Shown here piece by piece: positions 35,344 to 46,935 of a DNA stretch of 64,000 nt. Below the pieces are notes generated by a model, which did not search any database, was not told the DNA's origin, and worked only from the letters and a program-made list of their open reading frames with translations. This DNA is from Penicillus capitatus (Eukaryota; Chlorophyta), in the NCBI GenBank assembly GCA_965649825.1, contig OZ287707.1:310001-374000 (forward strand), given 5' to 3'. Each line of letters begins with the position of its first letter. Positions within the stretch are counted from its first letter, which is position 1. Made by a program: the position numbers and the translations under genes.

Positions 35344-36353
35344 TCAGTCTTTGAACTGATGATGCATGTTGATATCGAGTCCGAATTTCCCAATACTTGC
35401 AAAGAAGGTTTGCTGGGAATGTCGATTCAGTACGACCATTTCGTAGTAGCCTTCCATTGTCCCCACTGGTGTCTCTAATGGACATATGGACATGTACTGA
35501 AAATAGCGACCTGGACCTAGAATTGGCTGCTGGCCAATCACCCCAGCACCACTAGAAAAGAGTGAGAAGTGTCAGACGATATGCATCATCTCACACATTT
35601 ACGTACCCTGTATGTTCAATGTTCCCACGGCCATCCATGATGGTCCAGCTTCTGTTCTTGAGTTGGACTGTCTCTTCTCCTTCGTTGGTAATTTCGACTT
35701 GATAGGCAAAAACATACTTCCCTTGTGTTGCGGCACTCAAGTGCTCCACATAGAAACTACAGATCACACTTTTCTCACTCTTAGCATCGATCACACGATC
35801 GTCGCACCTTCGCACTCGAACACGGATGTCGCGTGTGAGCACATCACTGTGACAGGCAACGGCATCCATATTCCAATGAATGACGCCGCCAATCTGATGC
35901 ATCTCTTCTTCGTTCGCACGTTGCAGCTCATCTCTCAACTCTGCTGCAATCTGCAAACAGGCCAACCAACATCTCATGTCGGGTCGAGATCGCGATGCAT
36001 CATGCTTTGTAGTCTTCGACTTCAACAGCGTGGGCGAGTTGTTTGCGGATGCTCAAGACAGGGTCTTTGTCTTCGAGGTCAAGAATTTCGTCCCTGAGTG
36101 TGGCTGCTCGAAAGTAGTCTTCCTCGTCGACAGCGTTGCTCAGTTCTCTCCGCAGAATGCGAATGTCATGTTGCACGGAGCTACTTAAACAGTAGCAGGA
36201 AGGCCAGGGCCGACGGCGCATCATCTCTCGGCGGAAATAGGGACAAGCAATGGAGCGGCGTAGGGCGCGCTGTCGAAAGACGCAGCTATGCTGAGAAGGC
36301 ATGGAGATGAGGTGCAACGATCCCAGACGCATGGAAGAACTGCGCGCATCCAT
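35344..36353 (-). CDS. ApaG-domain protein with N-terminal UVR motifs
   Basis: From the ATG at 36353 a basic, possibly organelle-targeting N-terminus leads to two UVR (UvrB/C) helical motifs, LRRELSNAVDEEDYFRAATL and RKQLAHAVEVEDYK/IAAELRDELQ. A linker follows, then an ApaG (DUF525) beta-sandwich: DIRVRVRRCDDRVIDAKSEK, YVFAYQVEITNEGEETVQLK, RSWTIMDGRGNIEHTGYV, GVIGQQPILGPGRYFQYMSI and LETPVGTMEGYYEMVVLNRH. It ends FGLDINMHHQFKD. UVR plus ApaG fusions occur in plants and algae. The intron at 35951-36005, within the second UVR motif, starts with gc. Confidence 0.82.
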
Positions 36354-36459
36354 TACAGCTAAAGAGGCGTGTCTACAAACACAGTGAAGGGTTCAACGAC
36401 AGTCGAGCAGAAAACGATGCTCATCAAGGGCCTAACGATTCAATCGAGACAGCGACATC

Positions 36460-37805
36460 TCACAGATGCGAAGCTATAGATTTTTTGATCTTGCTTGACA
36501 GGTAGATGGAGGACTTGAGCAGACCACTACCCAGAAATCCAGCCACCGCCTGTCGCCTGGACAGGGATGTCTCGGCAAAGCATAGAGGAAGGACGGAGTG
36601 TTTTGGTGTGACCTGCTGGAAAGAGCGACGCGTTTGGAGAGAATGGATGTCAGTAATGGACCGTAGCTCTCAGTAGTGCTGCCAGTCTCTCTCTTTTGGT
36701 TCAACTCCTCGCGAATGGACTGCTTGGCAAGAGAGGATGGATGGATGTTTGGTTTTTTGAGGTCGCGTGTCTAACCTGTGGAAGCAAGGAAAACAGAGGA
36801 TCGATTGCTGAAGGGCTGCGTCTCAGCAGTTGCGCATCGTCTTCATCCATTCCGCCGATCAGTGCTCGCATATCCCTCTAACGCACAACGAGATAAGATG
36901 TATGGCGATCCGATGGCGTCATCTGCTTGGAGTGCATCCAGATAGAGTGCACGGAAGCCGTCGAAACTCCCTTCCACAATTTTCTGAATCTTGTGTCGGT
37001 CTTCAGCCATGTGCATGCGAATGTCGCCGATGTAGGACAAGCTGCAGATGCGCTCGAACAGATCCTGAAATCAGTGAGGACGAAACGACACAACACAGAT
37101 GCGACATGGGGGACCTTTTGGCTAAACTGAGAAGGCGAAAGAAGCAAAGCGGCTGCCAAGGCCGCTTGTCTGTTAACTGTGAGATGCTGCTCCAAGAAGT
37201 CTGCCTCCTTGATCCACATGACGGGTTTCTGAAGCCGGCCACTTAAGTACAGATGTCGCCACGACGTTAAGTCATCCTGAAGTGACGTGACACTCACGAC
37301 CCCATACTTCACACGCTACATCCGCACATTATCAAACTCAGCCGTTTCAATAGAGCCTTTCAACTGACCCTCTCTTCAAAAGGCACAAGTGTGTTGAAAT
37401 GCACACCGACGCCGATAGTGGAGGCCACGAACTCAATCTATTGCCATGCGCAATGCATCGAGTCACACTCGAGTCCTTATTCGCACCACTGTGGCACCCA
37501 GCATCGAGATTCCTGCATAGTGATGTCGATTTGCCGTCAGATTCTGAACACCGTGAGCATTATCTATATCAGAGATATTAAGGGAGATGCACCTCTTTGT
37601 GCCAATCGACGGGATCGTCGACGGCAAATATGAAATCGAGCTGCGGTGCCGCGCTCACGTCCCATCGCGCAGAACGACGTCCAGGTTGTCGGAACACGCC
37701 GCTTCCGTATCCAAAGGCAGCTCGGACACTCGGCAGCGTCTCCAGAAACCTCTTGGCCAATTGCTCGGTCATCCATAATGACGTCATTTCATTACAGAAA
37801 GCCAT
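36460..37805 (-). CDS. TAM41: Mitochondrial CDP-diacylglycerol synthase TAM41
   Basis: Makes CDP-diacylglycerol from phosphatidic acid on the mitochondrial inner membrane for cardiolipin synthesis. From the ATG at 37805 (MAFCNEMTSLWMTEQL), the nucleotidyltransferase core has RAAFGYGSGVFRQPG, LDFIFAVDDPVDWHKE, then GVHFNTLVPFEE, KYGVVSVTSLQDDLTSWRHL, YLSGRLQKPVMWIKEADFLE, AALAAALLLSPSQF, LSYIGDIRMHMAEDRHKIQK and a conserved tail QAVAGFLGSGLLKSSIYLSS. The stop is at 36460-36462. The G-G/S and D-x-D catalytic residues are visible (YGSG, FAVDD). About seven introns. It starts about 50 bp from the divergent condensin gene. Confidence 0.9.
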
Positions 37806-37856
37806 ATCTCATGTTCTCCACTTCGACTTCGGCATTCTGTATCATCATCGGTTCTC

Positions 37857-40520
37857 ATGAACGGACTTCACACGCTAGGTCATTTCCTCAATGAAGCTGT
37901 GCGCATCGCGCCCTCGTCGGTCCCTACGGAACCCAAGTCCGGCCACGAGACGTTTGCTGATATGTTCTGGGAATCGTTATCTGTCCGCAACGGACGGCAT
38001 GACGTCGTCGATGAGCTCAATCGTATTATGAACTACATGTTGACGCAGTCCAGGCGAGATGCCAGGACGGAACGCGGTTTATGGTTTGTGAGCTTTGCCT
38101 TCGGACGTATGCTTGACGCTACGGATGTCGCAAAACGATCAGCGGCAAATGCTTTTCTCCATACGCTCTGCGATCGCAGCAACTGCGAGAACAAAACGAT
38201 CCGCTTTCGCTGTGTCCATTGCATCCGCATGGCATTGGAGTCGCTGGCAGCGCAGCCAGAAATTGACGAAGCGGTCGCGGAGATGATTTTCGCGACGCTC
38301 TTGGCTCGCACACGCGATCGAAGCCACGATGTCCGAACGCAGGCACTGTTGGCTCTCGATCGATTCAAAGTGCCCGGAGACAATGGGCAGTATGAAAATG
38401 ACCAGGTCATGGCCGCCTACTTCATTTCGCTGCAAAGAGATCCACATCCCAACCCACGAGCCGCCATTCTGGACTGTCTCCCCATTATCCCAGCATCAAT
38501 TGAGGCCATCTGTGCGAAAACGGCAGATGTGAGTGATGTCGTGCGGATTCATGCACTCAAAGTGATTCTGACAAAGCTGACGCCGGAGATCATGGGAGCA
38601 AAATGGTGTGGGGAAGTTATGCGGAATGGATTGCGTGATCGATCTGATTTGGTGCGTTGCCTGGCGGAACAGACACTGCTGTCGTGGTTTGACGATGCAG
38701 CGACGGGCAATCCAGTCGCCCTCTTTGCGTTTCTGGATGAAGAGTTGCACAGAGATCTCTTTGCGGATATCATGGATATTCTTCTAGGACAAAGAGTGGA
38801 TGCACTGTTGTCATGGAGCGAAACGGCTCGTGTCGATACAACCATAGGATGTCTATATTCGAACGCGTATTTCTGGAGAATATTGTTCTGTGGATGCAAA
38901 CAGCGAGGGGAGATTCTGGGAAGAGATGTAGCCTCCAGTACGAACAAAGCTGCCGAAGCGCAAAAACTTTTTGATCTGCTGGAACGGTTGCTGCCGCCTT
39001 CGCTGGTGGATGTTATCCAGCCACTAGGAGATCTGATGGATCAGCACCGCTGGATGCCATGTCATCATCTCCTGCAGATCCTGACACACTGCTTCAATTT
39101 TACAGATGAAGGAGATCAACGCATTGCTGCGACGCTTTACCGGAAGTTTTGCCAATGGTGGACCGGGGAGATGATGACGGAATGGTATGCCACATTGACG
39201 GCATTCGGACGCAGCGTGTGGCCAGATCCATCCGATTTTGTACAGAATACAATGGCGGTATTGGAAGACCTATCGACATCCTTTGCGGCAGACGGTCTCT
39301 TTCGCCACTGGCTCTCTCTTGCAGTGGAGATGCTACGATCCCTTCCATACAAGACACGAAATGCATTTTCCCTTGGCACGTCCACATTTACTGTAGCAGA
39401 CATCTTGAAAGTTTTCAAAGAGAGGCTTACAGCATCGCCAGATACCTTAGGACTGGAGAAAGAACTCATTGAAGGTATCGGAATCTGTCTGACCTTCAAG
39501 CTGACACACGAAGAGCACGAATCCTGCATTCCATTGATCTGGAAAGCATTCGAAAGCTCTGAGAATGCAAAAGGGTCTGCCGCGGCCTTTGCTCTCGCCA
39601 CTCTTGCTATGGTGTACGGTGTGCGAAGGTTGGATCTCAAACCGTTATCCACTGTCCCAAGTGAACCGTTTCCGTCTTTGTGGACTTGTCAGATTTTGGA
39701 TCGGACCTCCGAGACGGCATCCCTTCCGATCCGTTTCATGAGCGCACTGCACTGGGAGCAAACGTTGCCGCCTGAGATGCAGCGTGCCCTGGTTCAATGC
39801 CTCTGCAAGTTGCTGATGATTAACAATGCCTATGGCAAACATGGTATGAGCATTGGAGAGTGCATTCAGTGCCTCTGCCCATTGGTTGTCATCTTTGTCT
39901 ACGAAGAAGACGACGAAGAGCAGAACGCACAGTTTCAGCAGCTTCTGAAGGTTTTCTTTGATCGTTATGCTCAAGCTGGATTGCAGCATCAGTATCTCTT
40001 CAGAGTTGGCTTCGTTCCTATCCTGCGTTACTGCCTGGAAGTAACACAGGCACTGCACCTCTCCATTACCTCCACCACCAAATTCTTGGCAAATCTTCTA
40101 TTGGCTCCCATTCGATCGAACCACGCAAGCACCGTCGACAGAGAAGAGGCGAAGAAACAGTTGGCACGGATGAACTGTGAGTTGATGTGCGTGTTGCTCT
40201 GGGAGATGCGTCAGTGCCCAACCGACTTATCATCGAGCAAAGTTTACATGACAGCACTCTTTAAGACCATCAGCGATCTCGACATCGAAGCGAGCGAAGA
40301 GATGGATCGATTAAACGTTCTGAGTCTTCTGACAGATTCCGCCATCAAAAAGGCGTTGACGTCGAAGCAACGCGAGACACTGAAGGCGAAACTGGACATC
40401 CCAGAGAGATTGAATCCGCTTCAGGGAGAGGAATGGGAGCGCTTTAAGCAAGAGATAGCCTCATTCATTGAACAACTCGGTGCCTATCCTTTTAGTGAGG
40501 AAGAGGATGACGACGAATAG
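37857..40520 (+). CDS. NCAPG: Condensin complex subunit G (NCAPG/Cap-G)
   Basis: Non-SMC HEAT-repeat subunit of condensin I, needed for mitotic chromosome compaction. A single uninterrupted ORF of 887 codons. The N-terminal HEAT array matches Cap-G: FALGRMLDAT-like AFGRMLDATDVAKRSAANAF, ENKTIRFRCVHCIRMALESL, MIFATLLARTRDRSHDVRTQ, ALLALDRFKVPG, ISLQRDPHPNPRAAILDCLP and MRNGLRDRSDLVRCLAEQTL. It ends in an acidic tail EEEDDDE. It is shorter than many family members (about 1,000 residues). Unlike nearly all its neighbours it has no intron. Confidence 0.9.
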   Translation: MNGLHTLGHFLNEAVRIAPSSVPTEPKSGHETFADMFWESLSVRNGRHDVVDELNRIMNYMLTQSRRDARTERGLWFVSFAFGRMLDATDVAKRSAANAFLHTLCDRSNCENKTIRFRCVHCIRMALESLAAQPEIDEAVAEMIFATLLARTRDRSHDVRTQALLALDRFKVPGDNGQYENDQVMAAYFISLQRDPHPNPRAAILDCLPIIPASIEAICAKTADVSDVVRIHALKVILTKLTPEIMGAKWCGEVMRNGLRDRSDLVRCLAEQTLLSWFDDAATGNPVALFAFLDEELHRDLFADIMDILLGQRVDALLSWSETARVDTTIGCLYSNAYFWRILFCGCKQRGEILGRDVASSTNKAAEAQKLFDLLERLLPPSLVDVIQPLGDLMDQHRWMPCHHLLQILTHCFNFTDEGDQRIAATLYRKFCQWWTGEMMTEWYATLTAFGRSVWPDPSDFVQNTMAVLEDLSTSFAADGLFRHWLSLAVEMLRSLPYKTRNAFSLGTSTFTVADILKVFKERLTASPDTLGLEKELIEGIGICLTFKLTHEEHESCIPLIWKAFESSENAKGSAAAFALATLAMVYGVRRLDLKPLSTVPSEPFPSLWTCQILDRTSETASLPIRFMSALHWEQTLPPEMQRALVQCLCKLLMINNAYGKHGMSIGECIQCLCPLVVIFVYEEDDEEQNAQFQQLLKVFFDRYAQAGLQHQYLFRVGFVPILRYCLEVTQALHLSITSTTKFLANLLLAPIRSNHASTVDREEAKKQLARMNCELMCVLLWEMRQCPTDLSSSKVYMTALFKTISDLDIEASEEMDRLNVLSLLTDSAIKKALTSKQRETLKAKLDIPERLNPLQGEEWERFKQEIASFIEQLGAYPFSEEEDDDE

Positions 40521-40544
40521 TCATCGATCGTTGTTATTTCGTGT

Positions 40545-43394
40545 TCAACGGCGCCGACCGCGACGACGGCGATGCATCGTCTGTCTCCCGTGCCTTCCTC
40601 GATGATGTCCCATGGTAAAGGCATGTCTTCTTGGCACAGTGTCTTCTGGTAGATTCAGCTTCAAAGACGTCAAATCATCACTCGTTGCCGTCTGCAATCT
40701 CTCCAGTGCCTCTGCATCTTCGTGGGTCGATTCCACTGGCCCTCTTTCGCGTTTGACAAGTGATGTGACGTATGCTCCAAAGGGTTGCGTCACACCATAC
40801 AGGCACCTAGCAGAGATGACGGCTGCAGAGCGAACAGACAATGGTGCTACCCGTTTGTCTTGGCGGTGACAATGAGCCGAGCCCATCGGACATCTCGTGT
40901 CAATGAATGGGCATTTCCCACGATCATGAGCGAACACCGTGCTCGTGTGAGTCCCACATTCAGTCGATGCTCATCGGCCACGAATCCAATCCTTCGCCTC
41001 TCGGTGGAACGGACCGTTGAATAGAACGTAATGTCTTTCTGTCTGCCCTGAAAGCCATCGATCGTATTGACATCGACCATCGTGGCGACGTGTTGCCCAA
41101 AGGCATCTGCAAACATCTGTCGAATCAGGCGGACTTGTGCACTGTAAGGTGTGATGATAGCGACTCGAGGTTGACGCTCCAGTTCAGGATAGTGAGCAAT
41201 CAGCTCTCGATAGAGATGCACAATGATCTCAGCTTCGGCTTCGTTGATGATTGAGGTTGTCTTTTCGGGGATGGCTTCTGCGCCGATAACGTGGTAGAAA
41301 GCAAAGGGACCGAAGCAGGGATGACGGTGCCACGAGCACTGTGTCTCTTGCAGGACACTCTAGAAAACAGATGTGGCTAAGGAAAGAGGAATACAGAGAG
41401 GGGAACCGGGGCATCCGTCAGTCTGCCGCTATAGAATTCTTTGGACGGAAAGGCACTGATCGCTGGATGCATTCGGTACTGAATGTTCATCATGTGAATC
41501 GGATGTCCAGCTGTCATGAGCCGTTTGAACATAGACTTGCTGTAGTCATATTCCGAAGCTCTGGAGGACAGGACAGTAGCCGGAAGCTGATTAGGATCTC
41601 CAACCAAATACACCTGGAATGCACCCCCGCTGTCAAACAGGTGCGTATGGTGTAGAGAACACGCAGAACCCGTTTAGCTCCATTCATGAGGGGAACCAGC
41701 GTCGAAGGCTCTACTGCCTGAGCAGCTTCGTCGATGACGACAACATCAAACTTGCAGTTGAGTCGCTGAAAGGTGGTGGATCCACTGTATCCCAGTGTTG
41801 TCCCAACGATTTCAGCCTCCTCAAGCAAGCTCACTTCCACCTTGACGCGCTCAGAAACGCTGCTTGCCTGTGATGCTTTTCATTTCTGACGCAGATGACG
41901 ATGTGTCAGATGTCCTTACCGTCATTCCTGAATGGGACAGTTTTTGATCGATGAGAGCATCCAGAGAGACGCTCTGCACAGAATGATGAATATGAACGCC
42001 GACCCTCACGACCGTCGGATGGTAGAGCGTTCCATTTTTGGACATCAGTCCTCTGAACACCACCAGTGTCATGCATCTCATGCCAAGACATTCACTTACG
42101 TTGTCATAATCCGATAGATAATCTCGTCGAGTGCAGAATTCGAGGGTGCACAAACCAACACACGTGCTGTCTTTGTCTCCTGGTGGCCGATGACAATGGG
42201 CTTGTCAAAATCCATCAGTCCATAACAATCATCATGTGCACCCATCATATCATTCTCCCAACACGGCACGACAGCATCTCTATGAACAGGAGAGTAGACA
42301 GTGCATGAGACAACCATTGGTGCCATGGTCATACCGTTTGCATTTCTGACCGGCAATCCACGGAGCGAGTTTCATCCAGAGATCTGTTCGCATCTCCGGT
42401 GTCCTGTTCGCAGTGGCCATCTCCTGTTCTGCTGTCTCTTCCATCAGCTCCAGCGTTTCTCGTCTGGTGGAGTGCAGGATGATGCTGAGCAGTCCCAAGA
42501 TGGCATGCGTTTTTCCTGTTCCAGGAGGTCCTTGGATCAGAACCACTGGTGTTCCATCGAGTCCTGCTCGCAGCGCATCCACCTGAGATTCGTTGTATGC
42601 CTGTTTCATTCTTTTCTCCATCGCTTGGGTGAGTTCCATCCGCCTGTCTGCCTTTTTGGCCCTCGGTTTGCCTTGCAGCAGGACATCACGAAACGGCAGA
42701 CAGTGGACGTGCTGCAGCGCCACCCATTCTCGAATAATGGTCGAAAGGGATCCCAAACTGCACAGCCACCAAAGACTGTCTTGCACTAACGATGCATCCA
42801 TCTGCCGAATGCGCTTCTCCTGAGCCTCAATGCCAGCCTGTGCTTCCAGATTCAGGTAAAACCGCACGCCGATGCTCTGTCCCCCTTCCTTGGAATCGAC
42901 AATGCCCAAAGCGTGGTAAGAGCTTCGCGCAGCCGGGTCATCCGGATGATCCCGTGATAGGATGATGAGATCGGCTTTTTTGAATTCGGCACTGATGCCG
43001 GCACGAAGAGTGACCCGTATGTTCAGCCATTCGCCTTCCTGTCAACCTTAATCACTCTTTTGGAAAAGTGTGATGTGGATCTACGGAACGGCGTGCTGAG
43101 ATGACGGATTCGTGACATTCGGGTGTCTCTCCTTCCACGCTTCCACGTACGATTCCGCTGCAGCACTCTTCCAAGACGAGTGGTTCAAAGATCGAGCGGT
43201 AATGCTATACACCACAACAAATATTGTCCCTTGAGTTTCGTCTTATCCAGGTCACGCACTTCGACGGACTCGAAGATATCGGGGACAGGACTCAGTTTGC
43301 GTGCCTCGCCTGTTTTGATCACCTTTGAAAGTTCAAAGTAATCCCATGACAGCACGATGCGAAGCAGACGTTGTGTTGCCCCTTGGACGTCCAT
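40545..43394 (-). CDS. Sen1/senataxin-type superfamily 1 RNA-DNA helicase
   Basis: An Upf1-like SF1B helicase. The N-terminal part starts at the ATG 43394 (MDVQGATQRLLRIVLSWDYF, a Sen1-type opening). Helicase motifs in order: NESQVDALRAGLDG (Q), GPPGTGKTHAILGLLS (I), VLVCAPSNSALDEI (Ia), VVVIDEAAQAVEPSTL (II), YLVGDPNQLPATV (III), NIQYRMHPAISAFPS (IV), DVNTIDGFQGRQKDITFYST (V) and RLNVGLTRARCSLMIVGNAH (VI). The C-terminus is basic and disordered, ending at 40545. About ten introns. Family members resolve R-loops and act in transcription termination; that role is inferred from homology. Confidence 0.88.
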
Positions 43395-45003
43395 AACTGT
43401 AGCGATTTAGCCCAGTGATGGAAGACGATATGATGAACATATCTGTCGTGGCCTAGAGTTGACGTATGACAATCGTGATACTATGATGGGCGTTCAATGA
43501 GCATCGAAGACAGATTTGGATCCTGAGTTACTTCATTCGAGCTACCGACTTTGTCCATTGATTTTATGGTAGTATGAGCTCTAACCCTCAAGTGCTCGTA
43601 CATCAAGCAGATTCATTTTCTAGGCGAAATCGCGACCGACGAGGCTATGCTCAGGTGCGACTATTGCTAATCAAAACTATATCCAATGCTCCGACACGTT
43701 CTTCGGAACGCAGTGTGTTTCTGAGAAAGTGTAACATTAGTTTCACATCAGTGTCACATCAGATGAGTCATCCTGTCTCGGACAGCGGTCCGAAAGCAAA
43801 GTGGAAGTTCACGTCGTCGTGATAAACCTTCCACCATGGAGCGTGTCTTGCGGCCGGCGGCAACGGTCCTCTCCTGCGGCTGGCGACGTCAGAAATTCGG
43901 CTAGCTGTGAACAAACAGATTAGCCGCCAGGAAAGTGAGGTTTGTGGATGCTGTGCTTCGATATTTGTCTTCCCCTTTTTCCAAAATACGTTTGACAATG
44001 ATCTTCACATTCGAAATCAAATTGCAAAAATCGTGTCATGTCCGCGTCACGTGGACGCCAAGCACGCGCGGCGACGGACGGAGGAAACGGACGAGGAGTT
44101 AACCCAAGACTGCATGTGAGCACTTGCAATAGTCTATTACCCGATGGGACCCGCGGCCTCACGTCACGTCGCAAAACTGTGACGTGTCCGATCCGCGGTC
44201 CGAAAACCGTCTCGACCCTCCCATCACCAATAAAAGATGTACGTGTGGATATCAAATTCTGTAGAGGATAAAAAAGGCAACGAAGAAGAGTGGCTAAGGC
44301 GGTACCTTCAAGAGTGTTGTGTCCCAATGACACAATGTTTGTGCAGTTTCGGAGGCATGCACGGAGAAAAGTTTCGCCTCGAATGGCACGCTGTCTCTCG
44401 GCTTTCGTCATCGCTTTCTCAAAGCATCGTTTTCCCGAACACACAACCCATGATGCATTTTCGGACTTACCGTGAGACATAAGACCTATCGCGGCCAGGT
44501 TATGGCACAAGGAGCTTGCTGTCTTCTCACCGACTTTCCGCTTTTGAAGGATGCATCCCGACAAGTCTGTGACCACGGGCACAATGTGGCCGAAGAGGCG
44601 TCTTTGCTCGTCCGAAGGTAGACAACGCAGCCATTGTCAGTGAACAGCTGTCCACCTTCGTGCAGCTGCCACGGATGCGCGTTGATGTGACATACGTTTA
44701 CGTCTGACGCGTATAAATTCTAAACTCGTGAATGTTACAACAGTCTTTGTTAAACGATACGCCTTCGTCGTTAGCGCGTGTCAGCGATAACACGACACCA
44801 TCTAGAAACAAATGGACCCTATGTAGATTGACGAGCATCAAAGAAAGAATGAAAGAAGGCTTACGTCGGATATAGCCACAGCATCTCTGCCGCACCAATA
44901 TGAACTCCAGGATCGGAGCAATGCACTCGAGCTCCAGATCCGAACACGACAATGACACCACGATGCAATAGACCGATTCTGCAAACTCCATGACAACGTT
45001 CTT
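43395..45003. other. Gap with ambiguous open frames on both strands
   Basis: Between 43920 and 44710 both strands are unusually open. The minus strand has 220 codons (44582 to 43920) beginning at a GTG. The plus strand has consecutive pieces such as PNDTMFVQFRRHARRKVSPR and LSTFVQLPRMRVDVTYVYV. One of them may be a real gene, but I could not choose a strand or find a family. 43395-43900 holds nothing recognisable. Confidence 0.4.
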
Positions 45004-45075
45004 GCCCTCGTGGTGTAATGGTTGGCACACTTGAGGTTTTCTCAAGAGGCTTGGGTTCGAGTCCCGCCGAGGCGC
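45004..45075 (+). tRNA. tRNA-like sequence with an aberrant anticodon loop
   Basis: Strong internal Pol III promoter boxes: A box tggtgtaatgg and B box ggttcgagtcc at tRNA spacing. A T-arm (ttggg-ttcgagt-cccgc, first pair unmatched) and a perfect 5-bp anticodon stem cttga/tcaag enclose the loop ggttttc. The acceptor ends pair at five inner positions (cctcg/cgagg) but the outer two do not match. The loop lacks the universal U33 (it has G), so the anticodon (TTT if read by position) is unsure. Either a tRNA pseudogene or a tRNA-derived repeat, or a real tRNA misfolded in my alignment. Confidence 0.45.
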
Positions 45076-45419
45076 CCCGTGAGTCACTCGGGTGATAGTG
45101 ACTGGCCGGAGGGTGAAGCGGCGACTCATCATGATCAAGAAAATCGGAAGATTGTGCAATTAAAAGACGTGGGTCAAGTCCAGACCGGAGCATGCGGTTG
45201 GACGTGAGGTGGACGACGAATCGTCGCAGACGCTGTGAGACATGTGAAGCGACGGATGGAAGCACGAGTCATCTAACTGAACGATTGAACGATGAATTGA
45301 CAATGGGCGTCGGGTTGCTAATATGCTAATTAAGCGTATGCAGCTGTAAAAATCCAAATCGAATCGAATGACAACGTTCTTGCACAAATCTTCAAAAACG
45401 AAATGCTCGAGTGTACCTT

Positions 45420-45932
45420 TTAGTTTATCTTTTTGAACTCGACTGCTTTGTGGTCTTCGATTCTCTGAATCAATTGCTTGACGATTTCACGGATCTGCAG
45501 AAAAGTAGAAAGAATCCGGTTGGCTTTTAGGACATGCTCAACCTGTGGTACGATGTTGGCGGTGTCCTGATATACGACACGCATCTCCTTCGCGTCTTTT
45601 AAGCAGATCTGAGAGAGTTTTTCTAGAACCGTCTGCTCGTCCATATAGTATTGGAAGTGCGTCAACGTTTTCTTTAGCCATTTCTTATAATGCACAAAAA
45701 CGCTGCTCGTTGTCGACGCAGCGGAAAGGGATTTACCGTCATGATCTTGACGACGTCTAGCAGATGTTGCGTTTTGCCGTCCGTGGAAGACTGGCCAAAA
45801 AGACCGAGGATGGCCGCATCGAACGCGTTCTAAAAAGGGGATTTTTTTCGACAGTCGGCAGGAAAGTGTCCGACGGTGTGGTAGAACGGCGCAAAGGTTG
45901 AGGGAGGATCGGATGGTCGCACCCTTTTCCAT
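45420..45932 (-). CDS. Uncharacterised helical protein
   Basis: From the region of the ATG at 45932, one intron join gives NAFDAAILGLFGQSSTDGKT, QHLLDVVKIMT, then VHYKKWLKKTLTHFQYYMDE, TVLEKLSQICLKDAKEMRVV, EHVLKANRILSTFLQIREIV and a Lys-rich end DHKAVEFKKIN (stop at 45420). The C-terminal 90 residues are confidently protein-like and helical. The first exon and start are less sure. I do not recognise the family. Confidence 0.5.
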   Translation of the reverse strand: MEKGATIRSSLNLCAVLPHRRTLSCRLSKKIPFLERVRCGHPRSFWPVFHGRQNATSARRRQDHDGKSLSAASTTSSVFVHYKKWLKKTLTHFQYYMDEQTVLEKLSQICLKDAKEMRVVYQDTANIVPQVEHVLKANRILSTFLQIREIVKQLIQRIEDHKAVEFKKIN

Positions 45933-46535
45933 ATTCCCAAATGAATGTCGCTTTGTGTTGCGTAGTCGGCGGACGACGCGATTACGACGAAGGCTTATCG
46001 GTTACTTTTGCGCTTTCGTCGTTCGTTACGCGCTGAAACGCGCTAACGGCGAAGGTATATCATTTACAGAAGACTGTTTGAACGATAATGTTTCGAATTT
46101 ATGCAATTCCGTGCACAACTGCGCAAAGTGGACACGTGTCCAGCGACATGTGCCACCCCTTTCCGCATGCGCAGACTCCGAACGACGGGACTCAATCTCC
46201 ACACAAGAGGATGAAAAGACAGCTGCCGTGCATCCAGAAATCCGATGTCTCTCTTACTTACAAGTCTGCGTGTTCGCGAAAGGTGTCGGAGGAACTCATT
46301 CATTTGTAGACTGGCACTGGTCAAATTCCTGAACAGATGTGAAAACAGCAAATGATCGGGCGGTCATGCGGACGACTTTTCAATTTCGCTGGCCACTGTA
46401 TTGACCTTGTCCTAACGTCATGGCTGATTTTGCTCCTTTTCCTTCCTGTAAGCACATTCTTCAACACATCTTTGACATCACGATACCCATCCCACTCGAA
46501 CCTCAAATTTACTGAGTATTCACCAAATTAACTGA

Positions 46536-46935
46536 CTACAGATCGATCTGAAAACAGTCCCAAGGCAACAACACGAAGCTTCTAGAAATGGGAAGTGAAG
46601 ATTGAGCAACAGATCTTTCCACCACTTGGTTCATGATCTCCGCGTCTTTTTCGGGATGCTAAGCAAAAAGAGAAAAGCAATACAAGTGCACAAGCCGATC
46701 GAATATCTGTATCTCACACTCTTACAACATACAAACATCTGCTGCGCATCTCCACTAGTTCTGTCACCATTGTAGAAACCAATCAATGGCAACTTCCCCC
46801 TTGGATGACAGAACGCATCAAATCGTCGTCTGCAAAGTTGTGCAGATGCTGAATAATGGCACAGACATGTGAGTCTACAGCACGCTTGGATTCCCGAGAT
46901 GCGTCGGAGGTTGACACGGTTTTCTGGGATGGCAT
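46536..46935 (-). CDS. Small uncharacterised protein
   Basis: The ATG at 46935 opens MPSQKTVSTSDASRESKRAV, then DSHVCAIIQHLHNFADDDLM. Short introns lead to HPEKDAEIMNQVVERSVAQS and an end LLPWDCFQIDL at 46536. The helical character is plausible for a small complex subunit, but no family can be assigned. A further minus-strand stretch at 46390-46506 (FEWDGYRDVKDVLKNVLTGR) may be a separate small gene. Confidence 0.4.

Noticed and set aside
43920-44582. 220-codon minus-strand ORF called as a gene
   Set aside because: Begins at a non-ATG codon, has no recognised motif, and the opposite strand is equally open; kept only as an ambiguous locus.
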